Assembly: GCA_030374805.1 (NCBI GenBank)
Contig: JARGSG010000037.1
Coordinates: forward strand, 310,001 to 374,000
Direction of reading: 5' to 3'
Source of the DNA: Gracilaria gracilis
Lineage: Eukaryota; Rhodophyta; Florideophyceae; Gracilariales; Gracilariaceae
DNA length: 64,000 bases
The position numbers were made by a program, and so were the translations under genes. Within the stretch, counting starts at the first letter, position 1; every line of letters starts with the position of its first letter. This document shows positions 49,931-59,988 of the stretch, piece after piece. The notes under the pieces are model-generated. The model worked only from the letters and a program-made list of their open reading frames with translations, was not told the DNA's origin and did not search any database.

Positions 49931-50941
49931 TTAGTCTGACATGATATCTCTTACTTGAGGCTCATCGTCTCCAATAGCCTCCTTTAGCATCAAATACCTC
50001 CTAATTCTAAAGATCATCATAGGAGCAACAAATCTCTCGTACGTCGAAGCGCTAGGTAATCTTCCATACGTTGTTCTATACGTATCGCTCCATAGCATGA
50101 GATCTCGATGCAAAGCTCTAAATTCGCGTCTCATGGCGAAGTACTCTTTGGTCTTTCCTTTCTTGCTCTGAGAAATCAGACGCGGCCAGTCATCATCCTG
50201 CGCTCGATTAAGCCGCGATTGAGAAATTTTCTTCCTGGTTTCCTTGGACATGGGCACCCCCTTCCGAGCGAGACTCATTCTAAGTCTAGTGGCCTTGCTC
50301 GCAGGTTGCCCCTTATTTGCGGCCGGTCTCCCGAGCCTAGCCGCACGCATACGTTCCCTGAATTCAGGATCCTTCCAATTGGCTTTGGCAGCTTCTGAGA
50401 TCTTCTTCAGTACCTCAGGATCATTTCGTCTTGCCATCATTCGTTCCCTCCATGATGGGTCATTCCACAAGTTCTTCAAACGATCACTACGCACGCGTCG
50501 TTCCGCCGCGGAATACGCGCGTCGTCGGTCCATGTCTGAGCGGCGTTCACCATCAGAGCGTCGCTCATCGTCGGAGCGTCGTTCCGAATCTGCTGCTTCG
50601 CGCGCGCGGCTGTTGAGGAGATGGAAGCGAATGCGGGCCAATTGCACGCGCGTGGGCAGCTGCACGGTCGGCAGAGGCGTTGCGGTGGGCGGACGCCGTT
50701 GTACCAGGGGCAATGGGAGGAGTCTTTCGGCTGGTCGAACGTTCATGGAGAAGGTGAAGGCCGGCACCAGAGCGAGCGATAGAGAAGAGGAGCGAGGGCG
50801 CATCTTGGTGGATGTGAGAGATGACGAAGATTGGGCCTCCGATGTTCGGCAACCGCTCGGCGCTTTGGAGATGTAAATCTGCGTGGCGAAATGGAAGCGA
50901 GCCACTTTTCCATGCGCCTCCTTTGGGCGAAAGGTTCCCAC
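49931..50941 (-). CDS. NUMOD3-repeat protein, probably organelle-targeted
   Basis: 336 codons from the first ATG; a start at 50803 (MRPRSSSLSLALVP) gives 290 residues and begins like a plastid or mitochondrial transit peptide, so it is the preferred start. An Arg/Ser/Asp-rich stretch (ERRSDDERRSDGERRSD) precedes several NUMOD3-type helical DNA-binding modules at about 155-250 (WNDPSWRERMMARR, WKDPEFRERMRAARLGRPA, RLRMSLARKGVPMSKETR, KKISQSRLNRA). No GIY-YIG or HNH nuclease residues are visible, so it is a DNA- or RNA-binding protein rather than a homing endonuclease; similar nuclease-free proteins occur in plants. The C-terminal 80 residues are a conserved-looking unknown domain. Confidence 0.7.
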   Translation of the reverse strand: MGTFRPKEAHGKVARFHFATQIYISKAPSGCRTSEAQSSSSLTSTKMRPRSSSLSLALVPAFTFSMNVRPAERLLPLPLVQRRPPTATPLPTVQLPTRVQLARIRFHLLNSRAREAADSERRSDDERRSDGERRSDMDRRRAYSAAERRVRSDRLKNLWNDPSWRERMMARRNDPEVLKKISEAAKANWKDPEFRERMRAARLGRPAANKGQPASKATRLRMSLARKGVPMSKETRKKISQSRLNRAQDDDWPRLISQSKKGKTKEYFAMRREFRALHRDLMLWSDTYRTTYGRLPSASTYERFVAPMMIFRIRRYLMLKEAIGDDEPQVRDIMSD

Positions 50942-51211
50942 TGCACCTCACAAATATCTCGTACCACAACACAAATGTGGGTTCAGCGTTTTTTTAAAGC
51001 ACAAGAAAACAGGCTTACACGGCCTCGACGTGTACAATGTCTGAGCTCGTTACGTGTACAATGCTTTCCCGCCAAATGGCCATGTCCAACCCTCTTCGGT
51101 TTTTAAAACTTTGCCTTATCGACACCTTGTTCCAGCTCGCTCCTGCACGCGACCGTACCAACGGAAAGCCTTTACAAGGGTAGTCGTCACCCACTTCACC
51201 CAACATCGCAT

Positions 51212-51925
51212 ATGACTCCATTCTCCGCCAAACCCGTGAAGCCTTCTCCGGACCCGGCCGATGCGCCTGAATCTGTCACCACTGAGGCAGCGCTTCAAGA
51301 AGCACTAGATGCCGCGCGAAACCTCATTTCGGCCCTCAAGAGTGAGAACACGCGTCTTCGCCACGTCAATCTTGAATCTCAACGCATCATCACCCGGCTG
51401 AAATCCAGTCGCACCACACGCGCTCGTTCCGATTACAAGCATGCACGACTTTCCGTTCTACTTCACGAGCTGGAACGTTTGCAAAGAGGCACTCAACCAC
51501 AAGCGTTACAAAACTTTTTGCCGGATGCTACTATTACGCGACTAGCGCGAGCGATACACGAGGAGCAAAAGGGCGTCCCCACACGCGACAGGCGAGCTGC
51601 TAATATAGAGCGATGTTTGGAACATTTGTTAGGTGCTACTTTACAATGCGGTAATCAACCGGCAGTTCATATTGGCATGTTGAATCCGGAAACCGGCGAT
51701 AGACTTGCGTTTGAGCTACGATGGGACGACGAGCACATAGAGTACACAAGACAAGATGCTCAGTTTTCGGGTGAGCTTCCAGAACTTGCGCGAGAAGAAG
51801 GAATGCACTTCGAAATCGCACAAGGTCCTAACTTCCTTAAAGAGATTCTCAACTGCTTGTACCCACCAAAGACACCATCGACACCGCATTCTCCGCAACC
51901 GGACGATGAGAACCCATTGGCCTGA
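51212..51925 (+). CDS. Csm1/Pcs1-like chromosome segregation protein
   Basis: 237 residues. The layout matches monopolin subunit Csm1/Pcs1: a disordered N-terminus, a coiled coil at about 26-70 (ALQEALDAARNLISALKSENTRLR), then a globular C-terminal domain at about 125-215. Within the latter, IERCLEHLLGATLQC, RLAFELRWDDEHIEYT and GELPELAREEGMHFEIAQGPNFLKEILNCLY parallel the Csm1 core, which ends in LPEYL-x-EEL-x-F-x-x-x-Q-x-x-NF with a final helix. In fungi this protein cross-links kinetochore microtubule attachments or organises rDNA. Assignment rests on this pattern, not on a search, so a different RWD-type kinetochore protein is possible. It is tail-to-tail with the RAD54B-like gene, only 20 bp apart. 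Confidence 0.55.
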   Translation: MTPFSAKPVKPSPDPADAPESVTTEAALQEALDAARNLISALKSENTRLRHVNLESQRIITRLKSSRTTRARSDYKHARLSVLLHELERLQRGTQPQALQNFLPDATITRLARAIHEEQKGVPTRDRRAANIERCLEHLLGATLQCGNQPAVHIGMLNPETGDRLAFELRWDDEHIEYTRQDAQFSGELPELAREEGMHFEIAQGPNFLKEILNCLYPPKTPSTPHSPQPDDENPLA

Positions 51926-51945
51926 TCATATAGATCTAGTTGACA

Positions 51946-54882
51946 CTACGCTAAGTCCGCGTCCTCTGAGTATTCGGTGGTCAACCCATTCAAAGCTTCG
52001 TCCCACGCTTCGCCGTTTTGTTCCTTGCCTTCCTCATTTGCATCAGGTTCACACGCTTGTCCAACCTTCAGACTGTTGCGTTCGCCACTGTCTCCATCAA
52101 AGAACCACGTCGGAGCCTTCTTTGCTTGCTTGCACCTCGTTTCTTTCGCCGCGTTCACTTTGGCTAACGCCTTATCAACGTCGTCATCACTTTCCTCTGA
52201 ATCGCTTTCAAAGAGCTTTGGGAGCTTTCTCTTCAGGCTGCCGCTCGGTCTTCCATCGTCTTTATCAAGTTCGTACTTCGCACGGGAACCATTTTTCTCT
52301 TCCCCGTACTGGCTACCACACTTCTTGGTGTACAGGTACGAGACGATACCGTGTGTGCTCAAATCCGCATTTAACGCGGTGTTCAAGGTCTCATCTTCGT
52401 CACACATAACCAGGTTTTCAACCTCGACCGACTCACTTTCGACAAGTCGTTGATACTGCCCAAAGCGTTCCAAGAGGTTTTCGTGCTTCGCCAGCTCCTT
52501 TCGATCTATGTCAAAGTCATCTTCATCATCAGTCGTTTTCTTGTCGGCCGTGAGCTGGGAACGCTTAAGCACTTGCAGCGTGTCACAGAATCTTAGGTTT
52601 CCGTGGTATTGAAACAAGTCTTTCAACTGCTCAGCACTAAAGTTTCCCTCTTTACCCCCAAACACACCGCCGGAATCCATTCCCTTCTCCTCCTCCCCAT
52701 CAACTGCACTCTGCAGCTCTCCTTTGAACAACTGTCTTTGGAAGATTTTCTCCTCAATCGTTCCCGTGCATAAGAGCCTATACACGAATACTGGCTTCTT
52801 CTGACCATCACGCCAGACCCTCGCCATTGCTTGCAAGTCCGTTGCTGGATTCCAGTCCGGATCAAACAGAATGAGGCGATTTGCGCCAATAAGATTCAGG
52901 CCTACTCCACCAGCTTTCGCACTCAGCAGAAACACATCTCCGTTTCTGCCCTTATTAAACTGCTTAACTATATCTCCTCGATGGCTCACACTGGTACTCC
53001 CATCCAAACGACAGTACTTGATGGTACGACGTATCAACGCATCTTGCACAAGATCAAGAGTGGAGGTGAAATTGCTTACGAGAATAACTTTGTCCCCCGC
53101 TGAAAGACTTGCGTCACATAATGCCATGGTTACCAGCATTTTCGAGGAATGTGACACGTCGAAGTACTCTGTGCCGCCACGAACGGCATCCTGAAGACTT
53201 GGGTCGTCTTCTGCTTCTTTCGCAACGAGTGATGGATGACTACAGATTTTGCGAAGGTAGTTGATAGCGCTTAAAGCAGCGCTGAATCTGCTCGCATCGA
53301 GGTTGACGTAGCGATTATTAGCCTCTCGTCGGTAGGCCTCTTCCTGCTCAGGAACAAGTCTGCAAAAGATAGCGGTCTCGGTTTTTGGAGGCAGGTACTT
53401 CTCAAGGATATCTGAGGTTCGACGTAGAACAAAACAGGACGTAACTCGAGATAATTCCTGGGCACGTGCTTCGCCTAACCGAATCGCACTTTGAGTAGCG
53501 TTTGAATCTCTTGAAGCTATGATTGGGTTTGCAAACACATTTCGGAAAGACTGTAGAGTGCCTAAACACCCAGGGTTCACGAAATCACACACAGCAAAGA
53601 ACTCATCTAGATCATTTTGTACCGGTGTTCCGGTGAGAATGATTCTTCTTCTGCATGGAAGATTTCGCAAAGCCTCAATGGTCTTGTTCCCTTGACTACT
53701 CTTTAGCCGATGGCCTTCGTCGCATATAACAAGGCCGCAGCCGCTTTTGTACAAGTGTTCAGAGTAGCTCCTAAACATCTCATAAGAGATGATAAGTAGT
53801 CTTTTGACACTCCCGTTAACGAACGCGGCCAGACCCTGCTTGCTTTCGAATGTTGAGTTCCCACTTTCTACCCAAACAGGCTGCAGTCGCTCGTTCCCCA
53901 ACCACTTCTTCACTTCGTTAACCCAGTTGGTAACAAGGGAAGCGGGACATACAACGATGGCCTTCTTGACCATTGGTGACCCTGTTGGGCCTTGCTTCAA
54001 AAGTGTCCAAATGAGTGCAATGGCTTGCAGCGACTTGCCAAGCCCCATCTCGTCAGCGAGAATCGCGCCTTTACCAAGAGTATCATTTGAATAAGACACT
54101 CCGAGAACGCAGCGGTACATAAACGCAATCCCATTCTTTTGATGAGCTCTCATATGCCGCAGAAGCCAGGGATCAAGGACGACTGGAATTTCATTTGGAT
54201 TATTTCTAGTCTTTCCTGGACCAGAGAGTACAAATGCTTTGGGAGCAAGTGGATCATGCAGGGGGCCCCTTGAGTAGTTCTGTTTGTCTACGGAGTTAGA
54301 TTTTGGCCTCAGTGGTTTGAACGGTTTCCTCTTCACCACCATTCTGCTGGTTACAGTCGGAGGAGGCTGAGCCTTCAAAAATACACGTCCGGAGACGTAA
54401 TCATCTTCATTCACTTGTTCCTGCACCTCGAGCTCAAATGTGCTCACTTCGAGCGTGTTGCCTGGCTTTAGACCCCCGAGCTTTCCTACACGTTCAGATG
54501 TGACTTTCTTTCCATCTTCATTCTGGAGTTCGACATGTCGGTCATTAGTCAAAATAATGAATCCGTCAAGGTAAGACTTGTGCTTCTTCTTCGAACGCTT
54601 TGTGTACAGCACTGAAAAGTACAGTTTCTCCTTCTCTGTAGGTACATTGTTCGTCTTAGATGACGGTGGGAGTTTCTTGTGCAGGGCAGAAGATGTTCGA
54701 TGCAAATATGATTTTAGTAGTTGGGATGGTGGGAGCACTCGGGGTTCTGCGGCATCAATCCCGTTCGAGGTTAGGCGAGGTGTTATGCGTTCATTGGTGC
54801 ACATTGGGGATGCGCGCATCCGAGATAGGCCAACTCTTAATTTCGGACGAGGACGAGACGAATGCATCTTGGCTCCGCACAA
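51946..54882 (-). CDS. RAD54B/RDH54-like SNF2 DNA translocase
   Basis: 978 residues, intronless. ATP-driven DNA translocase that acts with RAD51/DMC1 in homologous recombination in the nucleus. An N-terminal region at about 85-175 (FSVLYTKRSKKKHKSYLDG, HVELQNEDGKKV) resembles the DUF2439 module of RAD54B/RDH54 and ZGRF1/Mte1, which favours RAD54B over RAD54. Helicase motifs: DEMGLGKS (Walker A, about 277-284), CDEGHRLKS (about 385-393), LTGTPVQNDLDEFF, then the C-lobe KVILVSNFTSTLDL, YCRLDGSTS, FLLSAKAGGVGLNLIGANRL and QAMARVWRDGQ (about 683-693). The C-terminal 200 residues are acidic and probably disordered. It ends 20 bp from the Csm1-like gene and diverges from the large nuclear-protein gene. 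Confidence 0.9.
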   Translation of the reverse strand: MCGAKMHSSRPRPKLRVGLSRMRASPMCTNERITPRLTSNGIDAAEPRVLPPSQLLKSYLHRTSSALHKKLPPSSKTNNVPTEKEKLYFSVLYTKRSKKKHKSYLDGFIILTNDRHVELQNEDGKKVTSERVGKLGGLKPGNTLEVSTFELEVQEQVNEDDYVSGRVFLKAQPPPTVTSRMVVKRKPFKPLRPKSNSVDKQNYSRGPLHDPLAPKAFVLSGPGKTRNNPNEIPVVLDPWLLRHMRAHQKNGIAFMYRCVLGVSYSNDTLGKGAILADEMGLGKSLQAIALIWTLLKQGPTGSPMVKKAIVVCPASLVTNWVNEVKKWLGNERLQPVWVESGNSTFESKQGLAAFVNGSVKRLLIISYEMFRSYSEHLYKSGCGLVICDEGHRLKSSQGNKTIEALRNLPCRRRIILTGTPVQNDLDEFFAVCDFVNPGCLGTLQSFRNVFANPIIASRDSNATQSAIRLGEARAQELSRVTSCFVLRRTSDILEKYLPPKTETAIFCRLVPEQEEAYRREANNRYVNLDASRFSAALSAINYLRKICSHPSLVAKEAEDDPSLQDAVRGGTEYFDVSHSSKMLVTMALCDASLSAGDKVILVSNFTSTLDLVQDALIRRTIKYCRLDGSTSVSHRGDIVKQFNKGRNGDVFLLSAKAGGVGLNLIGANRLILFDPDWNPATDLQAMARVWRDGQKKPVFVYRLLCTGTIEEKIFQRQLFKGELQSAVDGEEEKGMDSGGVFGGKEGNFSAEQLKDLFQYHGNLRFCDTLQVLKRSQLTADKKTTDDEDDFDIDRKELAKHENLLERFGQYQRLVESESVEVENLVMCDEDETLNTALNADLSTHGIVSYLYTKKCGSQYGEEKNGSRAKYELDKDDGRPSGSLKRKLPKLFESDSEESDDDVDKALAKVNAAKETRCKQAKKAPTWFFDGDSGERNSLKVGQACEPDANEEGKEQNGEAWDEALNGLTTEYSEDADLA

Positions 54883-55548
54883 TGGTGAAGATCGCAGTCC
54901 GTCTGATGGGATAGATACCTCTGACTTGGGAAAGACAAAGGCGAACCCCAGTTTACATAGGAATGAGGGAAGGAAGAGCAGCTTCCTCGTAGCGTGGTCC
55001 TGCCATGCACAGGATCATATGACCACGTATTGAAATCAGTGGAAACGCGGGTCGCAAGGGACCCTTTCATTTGGCGGATGAATACGTGTTTCGTTTCAAA
55101 CCAACATAGTCACCGCCGCAGTGGGCGGTAAGGCGTGTTTGGCTTCCCGTGGATAGATCAAGTTCAACCAGTGCTTTTTGAAAATTTCTTTGATATGGCA
55201 ACGGATGACTTATTTTGGGCGACAGGTCAAATGCATAGAGCACGTGGAGAATAGCGCGTCCCAAGTTGGGACTCCCAACTGGCCCATTTGCATCTTTTGG
55301 CGGGAAATGCACCGACCAGCACAACGGCCGCATTCACTACCGTTGTAGCGTTTCCCTTGGTAATCCGTATCTACATGGCACTGCACCTCATGGCATCCAG
55401 GCATCTTGCTTCAGCCTCTTAGGTCTCTCAAACATAACCAAAACCATTCACAACTTCTGACGAGGATAGCAATCTTTCCTATCAAACTCAGCCTTCAATC
55501 ATCGGTACTGGTCCGTGTTGCTAGCCGCCATAACTTCTTCCCTATCCA
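54883..55548. other. Divergent promoter region
   Basis: 666 bp between the RAD54B-like start and the large nuclear-protein gene. No gene is supported; it must hold both promoters. No clear TATA box on either strand. Confidence 0.5.
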
Positions 55549-58500
55549 GTGTTGTTTGCTCACCAGCATCCCAACGCACCCATGCGCCTCCACCATGTAC
55601 TCATTGACACCAACAGCGCCCTGCAGTACTGCAACACGCCCGAAACGTCATCAAACCGCATTGAACGAGTTTCGAAGGACCTCCACGCCGCGATATTGGA
55701 TCTTCTGCCAAAGGACAAGTGCGAGAGCTTCACGTTTCATGCTTTCTCTTCTCTACTACCCTCGGCTCCTTTATGCCGGGCTTTACAGATGAGTCCAAAG
55801 ACCTTGCAAAACTTGCAGAACGAGATAGCTACGAATCTACAACTGGTTGCGACGGCTCCGTCATCAGCGTCAAGATCGGATGAAAGCGCCTCTATTTTCG
55901 GGGTGGTTAAAGTACTGCAACGGCTTATGCGCAAACTTAGCAACAGTCGAAACATGTACTCCACGAAGCCTATCAAACATACTGTCTACCTATTCAGCTG
56001 CGGTCCGGGCCCTGAGACTGGAACTCAGCTTAAGCCTCCCGTCGTGCTTGACATGCCAAGAGAGAAGAGCACCATGCAGTCGTCAAATACGTTGCGCGAA
56101 ATTTTGAAGCAGCTGAACAGTTACAACATGCATCTTGTATGGATACGATTGGGACCGCCACATCAGCAACACAAAGCCGCGCTACCTTTCTCGGAGAAGA
56201 CGAGCTCCCTCGAAGCGTGGGCCCAGAATAATGCTGGCCTAGAAATCAAGCACTTTGCCGATCTTTTGCAGCCAAAGCAGCCTCCTAGACGCCCCTTGGC
56301 GTTTAGCCTTCAGAAAAGGCTCAGGACAGCCCCGTCCTCAGGAGAAAGCCAGAATAAGGACGGTAATATGGCTCAGATTGTCTTTGAACAAAACCATGAA
56401 CGAGATGGAGAGATACTGACTTGTATTTCCAATGTGAGATTATTGTCGTTGCAAAAGCCAACGCATATTCTGGGAAAGAAGACAACCTTCGTGCTTTCTC
56501 ATTATCTGAAGAACTGGGAATCTCCCTCTTTTGAAAAGGGGTTTGAAGACACGAAGCCCAAGACGCTGAAACCAAGAGCATCAGAAGACTTTGAGGCATT
56601 TTCATCTTTCATGTTGTTTCTGATGCGAACGGAAACAGTGGTTGTGGCGAACGAGCTTACGGTCGATCCCAAAGAACGAAAAGTCGACAATCGGGTAGTT
56701 ATAATTGTCCCTTTTACAGCAAACGTCGCATCAATTTGTCATATGCCGTTTCGCGTCCGACACTCCGCATCTCCAGGTTGTGCACTACCGAAGAATTATC
56801 ACCAGTGGCGGAATTGGCACAGTGGTGGTCAAGCACAGAAAATGAATACTGAGTCCTTTAGGAATGGAAAGTCCTCCGTAGTGTATGAGAAACTTCTTTC
56901 AACTGGGTTTCCAGGCAATGCATGGCAGGAATGCGGGGATGCAAAGAACCCTGAGAATCCGGATAAGAATGCAAGTGTTCAGAGGAAGAACAACCTGGAA
57001 ATGGAAAGTACTGGCATCAAGTTGGGGCCACGTATTCAAGAAGATGCACGAACAGGAACGGCCATTCCGCATGCATCGGTGAGGAAGGGGGACCCCGTGT
57101 TAACGTCATCGGAGTCTTCTCTTATGGCGAAGATCCCGAAGCATGAGTTCTCTGACGGAAAACCGAAAGCCACTGTTACTGTCACGAAAAACGGATTCCG
57201 ATACAACCGTGTTTCTATAGATAGGCCAACGCTAAGCAAAGGTCTTCAACGAGCAACTGTAGACGTTATTGGTCTCTCGTCGAAGACAGAAAGCGTCAAG
57301 GATTCAAAGCCTATTATCCCCGATTCAAAATCCAGGAAAGCAGGAATCCGTGGCAGTGAACTGTCGAACAGAGAGAAGGAAACGCCGAGGGGTATGTCAT
57401 TGACAAAGGAACGATTGGGTGCTGAAGACCAAAGGTCAAGGCTCAGTTTGAACGAAATAACTGGTTCTATCCCTCGAAAGGAATCTGTGCTTCAAAGTTC
57501 GTCAGCATCCATGGGACAAACACGCAAGTCAAACTTGACATTCATGGGAACATCAAAGCCCGAGTTTGAATTAGGTTCTCATTTTGGAAGTGTGGAAGAA
57601 CAGAGAGACAAAGAATCACCTCCCATCGGTAGCCAGAGTCATGAGCGTAGAGCCGTTCTACAAGACGCTTTACGTCCCATAAGGAGTGGTGATAGAGAGA
57701 AAATACTCAGATCTTTCGATTTTTCTGATGCCCGGCCACGAAAATGTTCAGTTCATGCTAGAGTCGTCCCTCAGAAGACCGCCGTTTTACCACAGATCAC
57801 GAACGATATCGACAGAGGAAGAATAAGAGCAAAGTCTTCCGAGCGAAACCATACTTCCCGTCAAGAAAACCCACTTATTGCAAATTCATCGCTTGTTGCT
57901 GACGAACAACCTGAAATGAAGTATAAGGGGGATGGAAAGAAGAGGATTTCGGTAGATACAGAGACCTTTTATAGAGAGACAGACGAACACCACTCCGGTC
58001 AATCGAGAAGCACAAATGGATCTGAGCCAGAAGAAGCGAACAGAAGGTCAAACTCGGAAAAAACCGGAATCTGCCGAACTCGTAGATTGCTTGAAGTGGA
58101 TGTTGTCCAGCTCGAGCACAAACCGAAAGCAAATAATGAGGCTAAGTGGAATTTGTCGTCTCCCACTAACAGAACGCCTTCACGCGTTTTCACTTCGACC
58201 GATACTTTGACCAAAGCCATTGAGGAGTTCGACAGCGTGAGGACGGAGCTTGCAAATCTTTCTACCCAGGCGTTGGACCCCATAGTAACCAGGGGGATGA
58301 CCCGACTATCAGTCATTTCTGAGGAGCTTGTAGCAACACCCCATTCATGGCCAGAGCTGAACTCGTTAGCGAAACGGAGGTTGAGAGACGATGACACACT
58401 TATTTCCTGCATGCAGGGGGAGCAGAAGTCCTTATTCTCCCATGAGCATACCCAACCCAAACTGGCCATTGGAAAACTATGGAAAGCTGTTCTTGAAGCC

Positions 58501-59988
58501 TTGGAACAAGTAATATGGCTCCTCATGAAGCTCACGGACCCTAGAGCAAAGGTGTCTCGAAATCCCAAGAAGAAGCCAGAGTTTTTTCGAAGGGCAACAA
58601 CAATATTGTCTTGTACTCAAGTCACTGCTGAACTCATTTCGTCTATTATTGACTCTTCACTGTTCTTCCCGGCCGCATTGGACAAATTCTTTGAGTTGAC
58701 GTTGGTGCACTTTGCTCAGGCCTCAAACCACTCGAACTTGATGCACTGGACACGCAATGTCTTCGAGCACTTTGAGAAGGACCTTCCATCTTGTGAGTCT
58801 ATCGTCAATGCAGAATCTGTGAAACAGTCACCTAATCGCTTGAATTTATCAGGCCAGTCTCAAGAGAAGGGCATGCTCAAGAAGCGAAGCAACACGAAAC
58901 AGAGTTCTCGAGCACCTGCATCTACCAGAAAACTTTCAAGCTTAATACCCTTGAAGAAGCAGATATCTCAAAACCCAGAACCTCTCCGTAACCACCCCGC
59001 TTTCAGAAGAGGGAAAGCCTTCGCCGGTGTCTCTAAAAAGAAGAGAAAGTCTTCTTATGTTCAATCGCGGCCGAAGCGTGCGTGTCCTTCAAATGTGTTG
59101 GATAGGTTAATACACATGGGGAGTCTGCAATCTTCCCTTGATGCTATCAAAGTACCCGAAACAAAAGACCAAGATGTCTGTAATGAAGCAGTTGAAGCAA
59201 CCGATGATGAAAGGGATGACGAATTGGACACTACTCTGAAGCCCGAGCATAACGGGACTGAAAAGAATTGTAGTACCTCAGATGTTCAAGGCAGTTCAAG
59301 ACAAGCAGTTGGAAAAGTAACTGGCCCATGCTCTGGAGTGACGCAGTCAACAGTCAATGTTCGCGATAGAACATGTTCGGATGAGGCTGGTGGAGCAGCT
59401 AAAGACGAGAATCCGCCAGGTGAAACAGCACCCAAACTTTTACTGATGCCGAATTCTACGTGCGTCGGTATTGCCGAGCGTCCGAAATCAAAGAAGCCAT
59501 CGACCAAAATCATTGGGAAACGGGAAAAAGAAAGGAGACAAGATCACCCCAAGAAGGCAGAGCCAAGCAGCTGTGTCTTGAATGGCTCCCATGCAAGTGA
59601 TCCAAGCCCGTGCGGAGATTTCAAAGAAAGAGTCGAAGCACTCACTCTTCGCAATCGTAAGATCACACGCCAGACACGAGCGTCTGCAACCCCTCATGAG
59701 AACGCTGCAAGCACTGAGCGCGGAAGTGAAAGTCACAAAAACTCTCCTAAACATGTTTCTACTGCTCATGTTGCTTCGAAAAAGAGAGCTGCGAAGGAAT
59801 TTGAACTGAATCCTGTGAAGAAGAGGAAGGTGAATTCTCGAGATGACGTAGGACTGGACGGGAAACACTCAGATGAAGTATTTGACCAGCGAAAACCTAA
59901 GAGATCTTGTTCTCGTGAAGGTCCATCGAATAGGTCCCTCCTCGACCGATTTCGGGAAGCTGTTTCTAGGATCAACAAATCCTGGTAA
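55549..59988 (+). CDS. Large basic nuclear protein, possible Treslin/Sld3 relative
   Basis: 1479 residues from the first ATG; Met12 (MRLHHVLIDTNSALQY, ATG 55582) is a better domain start. The N-terminal 170 residues look folded and alpha/beta, with HHVLIDTNS and TVYLFSCGPG as two hydrophobic strands, reminiscent of the N-terminal domain of Treslin/TICRR (replication-origin firing). Residues about 480-930 are Ser/Lys/Arg-rich and probably disordered. A helical block at about 940-1090 (LWKAVLEALEQVIWLLMKL, AELISSIIDSSLFFPAAL) is where a Sld3/Treslin-type domain could lie. Nuclear-localisation-like KKKRK and PVKKRKV are present, and the tail is basic. The Treslin idea is inference from layout; no signature motif proves it. 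It is divergent from the RAD54B-like gene. Confidence 0.75.
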   Translation: MLFAHQHPNAPMRLHHVLIDTNSALQYCNTPETSSNRIERVSKDLHAAILDLLPKDKCESFTFHAFSSLLPSAPLCRALQMSPKTLQNLQNEIATNLQLVATAPSSASRSDESASIFGVVKVLQRLMRKLSNSRNMYSTKPIKHTVYLFSCGPGPETGTQLKPPVVLDMPREKSTMQSSNTLREILKQLNSYNMHLVWIRLGPPHQQHKAALPFSEKTSSLEAWAQNNAGLEIKHFADLLQPKQPPRRPLAFSLQKRLRTAPSSGESQNKDGNMAQIVFEQNHERDGEILTCISNVRLLSLQKPTHILGKKTTFVLSHYLKNWESPSFEKGFEDTKPKTLKPRASEDFEAFSSFMLFLMRTETVVVANELTVDPKERKVDNRVVIIVPFTANVASICHMPFRVRHSASPGCALPKNYHQWRNWHSGGQAQKMNTESFRNGKSSVVYEKLLSTGFPGNAWQECGDAKNPENPDKNASVQRKNNLEMESTGIKLGPRIQEDARTGTAIPHASVRKGDPVLTSSESSLMAKIPKHEFSDGKPKATVTVTKNGFRYNRVSIDRPTLSKGLQRATVDVIGLSSKTESVKDSKPIIPDSKSRKAGIRGSELSNREKETPRGMSLTKERLGAEDQRSRLSLNEITGSIPRKESVLQSSSASMGQTRKSNLTFMGTSKPEFELGSHFGSVEEQRDKESPPIGSQSHERRAVLQDALRPIRSGDREKILRSFDFSDARPRKCSVHARVVPQKTAVLPQITNDIDRGRIRAKSSERNHTSRQENPLIANSSLVADEQPEMKYKGDGKKRISVDTETFYRETDEHHSGQSRSTNGSEPEEANRRSNSEKTGICRTRRLLEVDVVQLEHKPKANNEAKWNLSSPTNRTPSRVFTSTDTLTKAIEEFDSVRTELANLSTQALDPIVTRGMTRLSVISEELVATPHSWPELNSLAKRRLRDDDTLISCMQGEQKSLFSHEHTQPKLAIGKLWKAVLEALEQVIWLLMKLTDPRAKVSRNPKKKPEFFRRATTILSCTQVTAELISSIIDSSLFFPAALDKFFELTLVHFAQASNHSNLMHWTRNVFEHFEKDLPSCESIVNAESVKQSPNRLNLSGQSQEKGMLKKRSNTKQSSRAPASTRKLSSLIPLKKQISQNPEPLRNHPAFRRGKAFAGVSKKKRKSSYVQSRPKRACPSNVLDRLIHMGSLQSSLDAIKVPETKDQDVCNEAVEATDDERDDELDTTLKPEHNGTEKNCSTSDVQGSSRQAVGKVTGPCSGVTQSTVNVRDRTCSDEAGGAAKDENPPGETAPKLLLMPNSTCVGIAERPKSKKPSTKIIGKREKERRQDHPKKAEPSSCVLNGSHASDPSPCGDFKERVEALTLRNRKITRQTRASATPHENAASTERGSESHKNSPKHVSTAHVASKKRAAKEFELNPVKKRKVNSRDDVGLDGKHSDEVFDQRKPKRSCSREGPSNRSLLDRFREAVSRINKSW

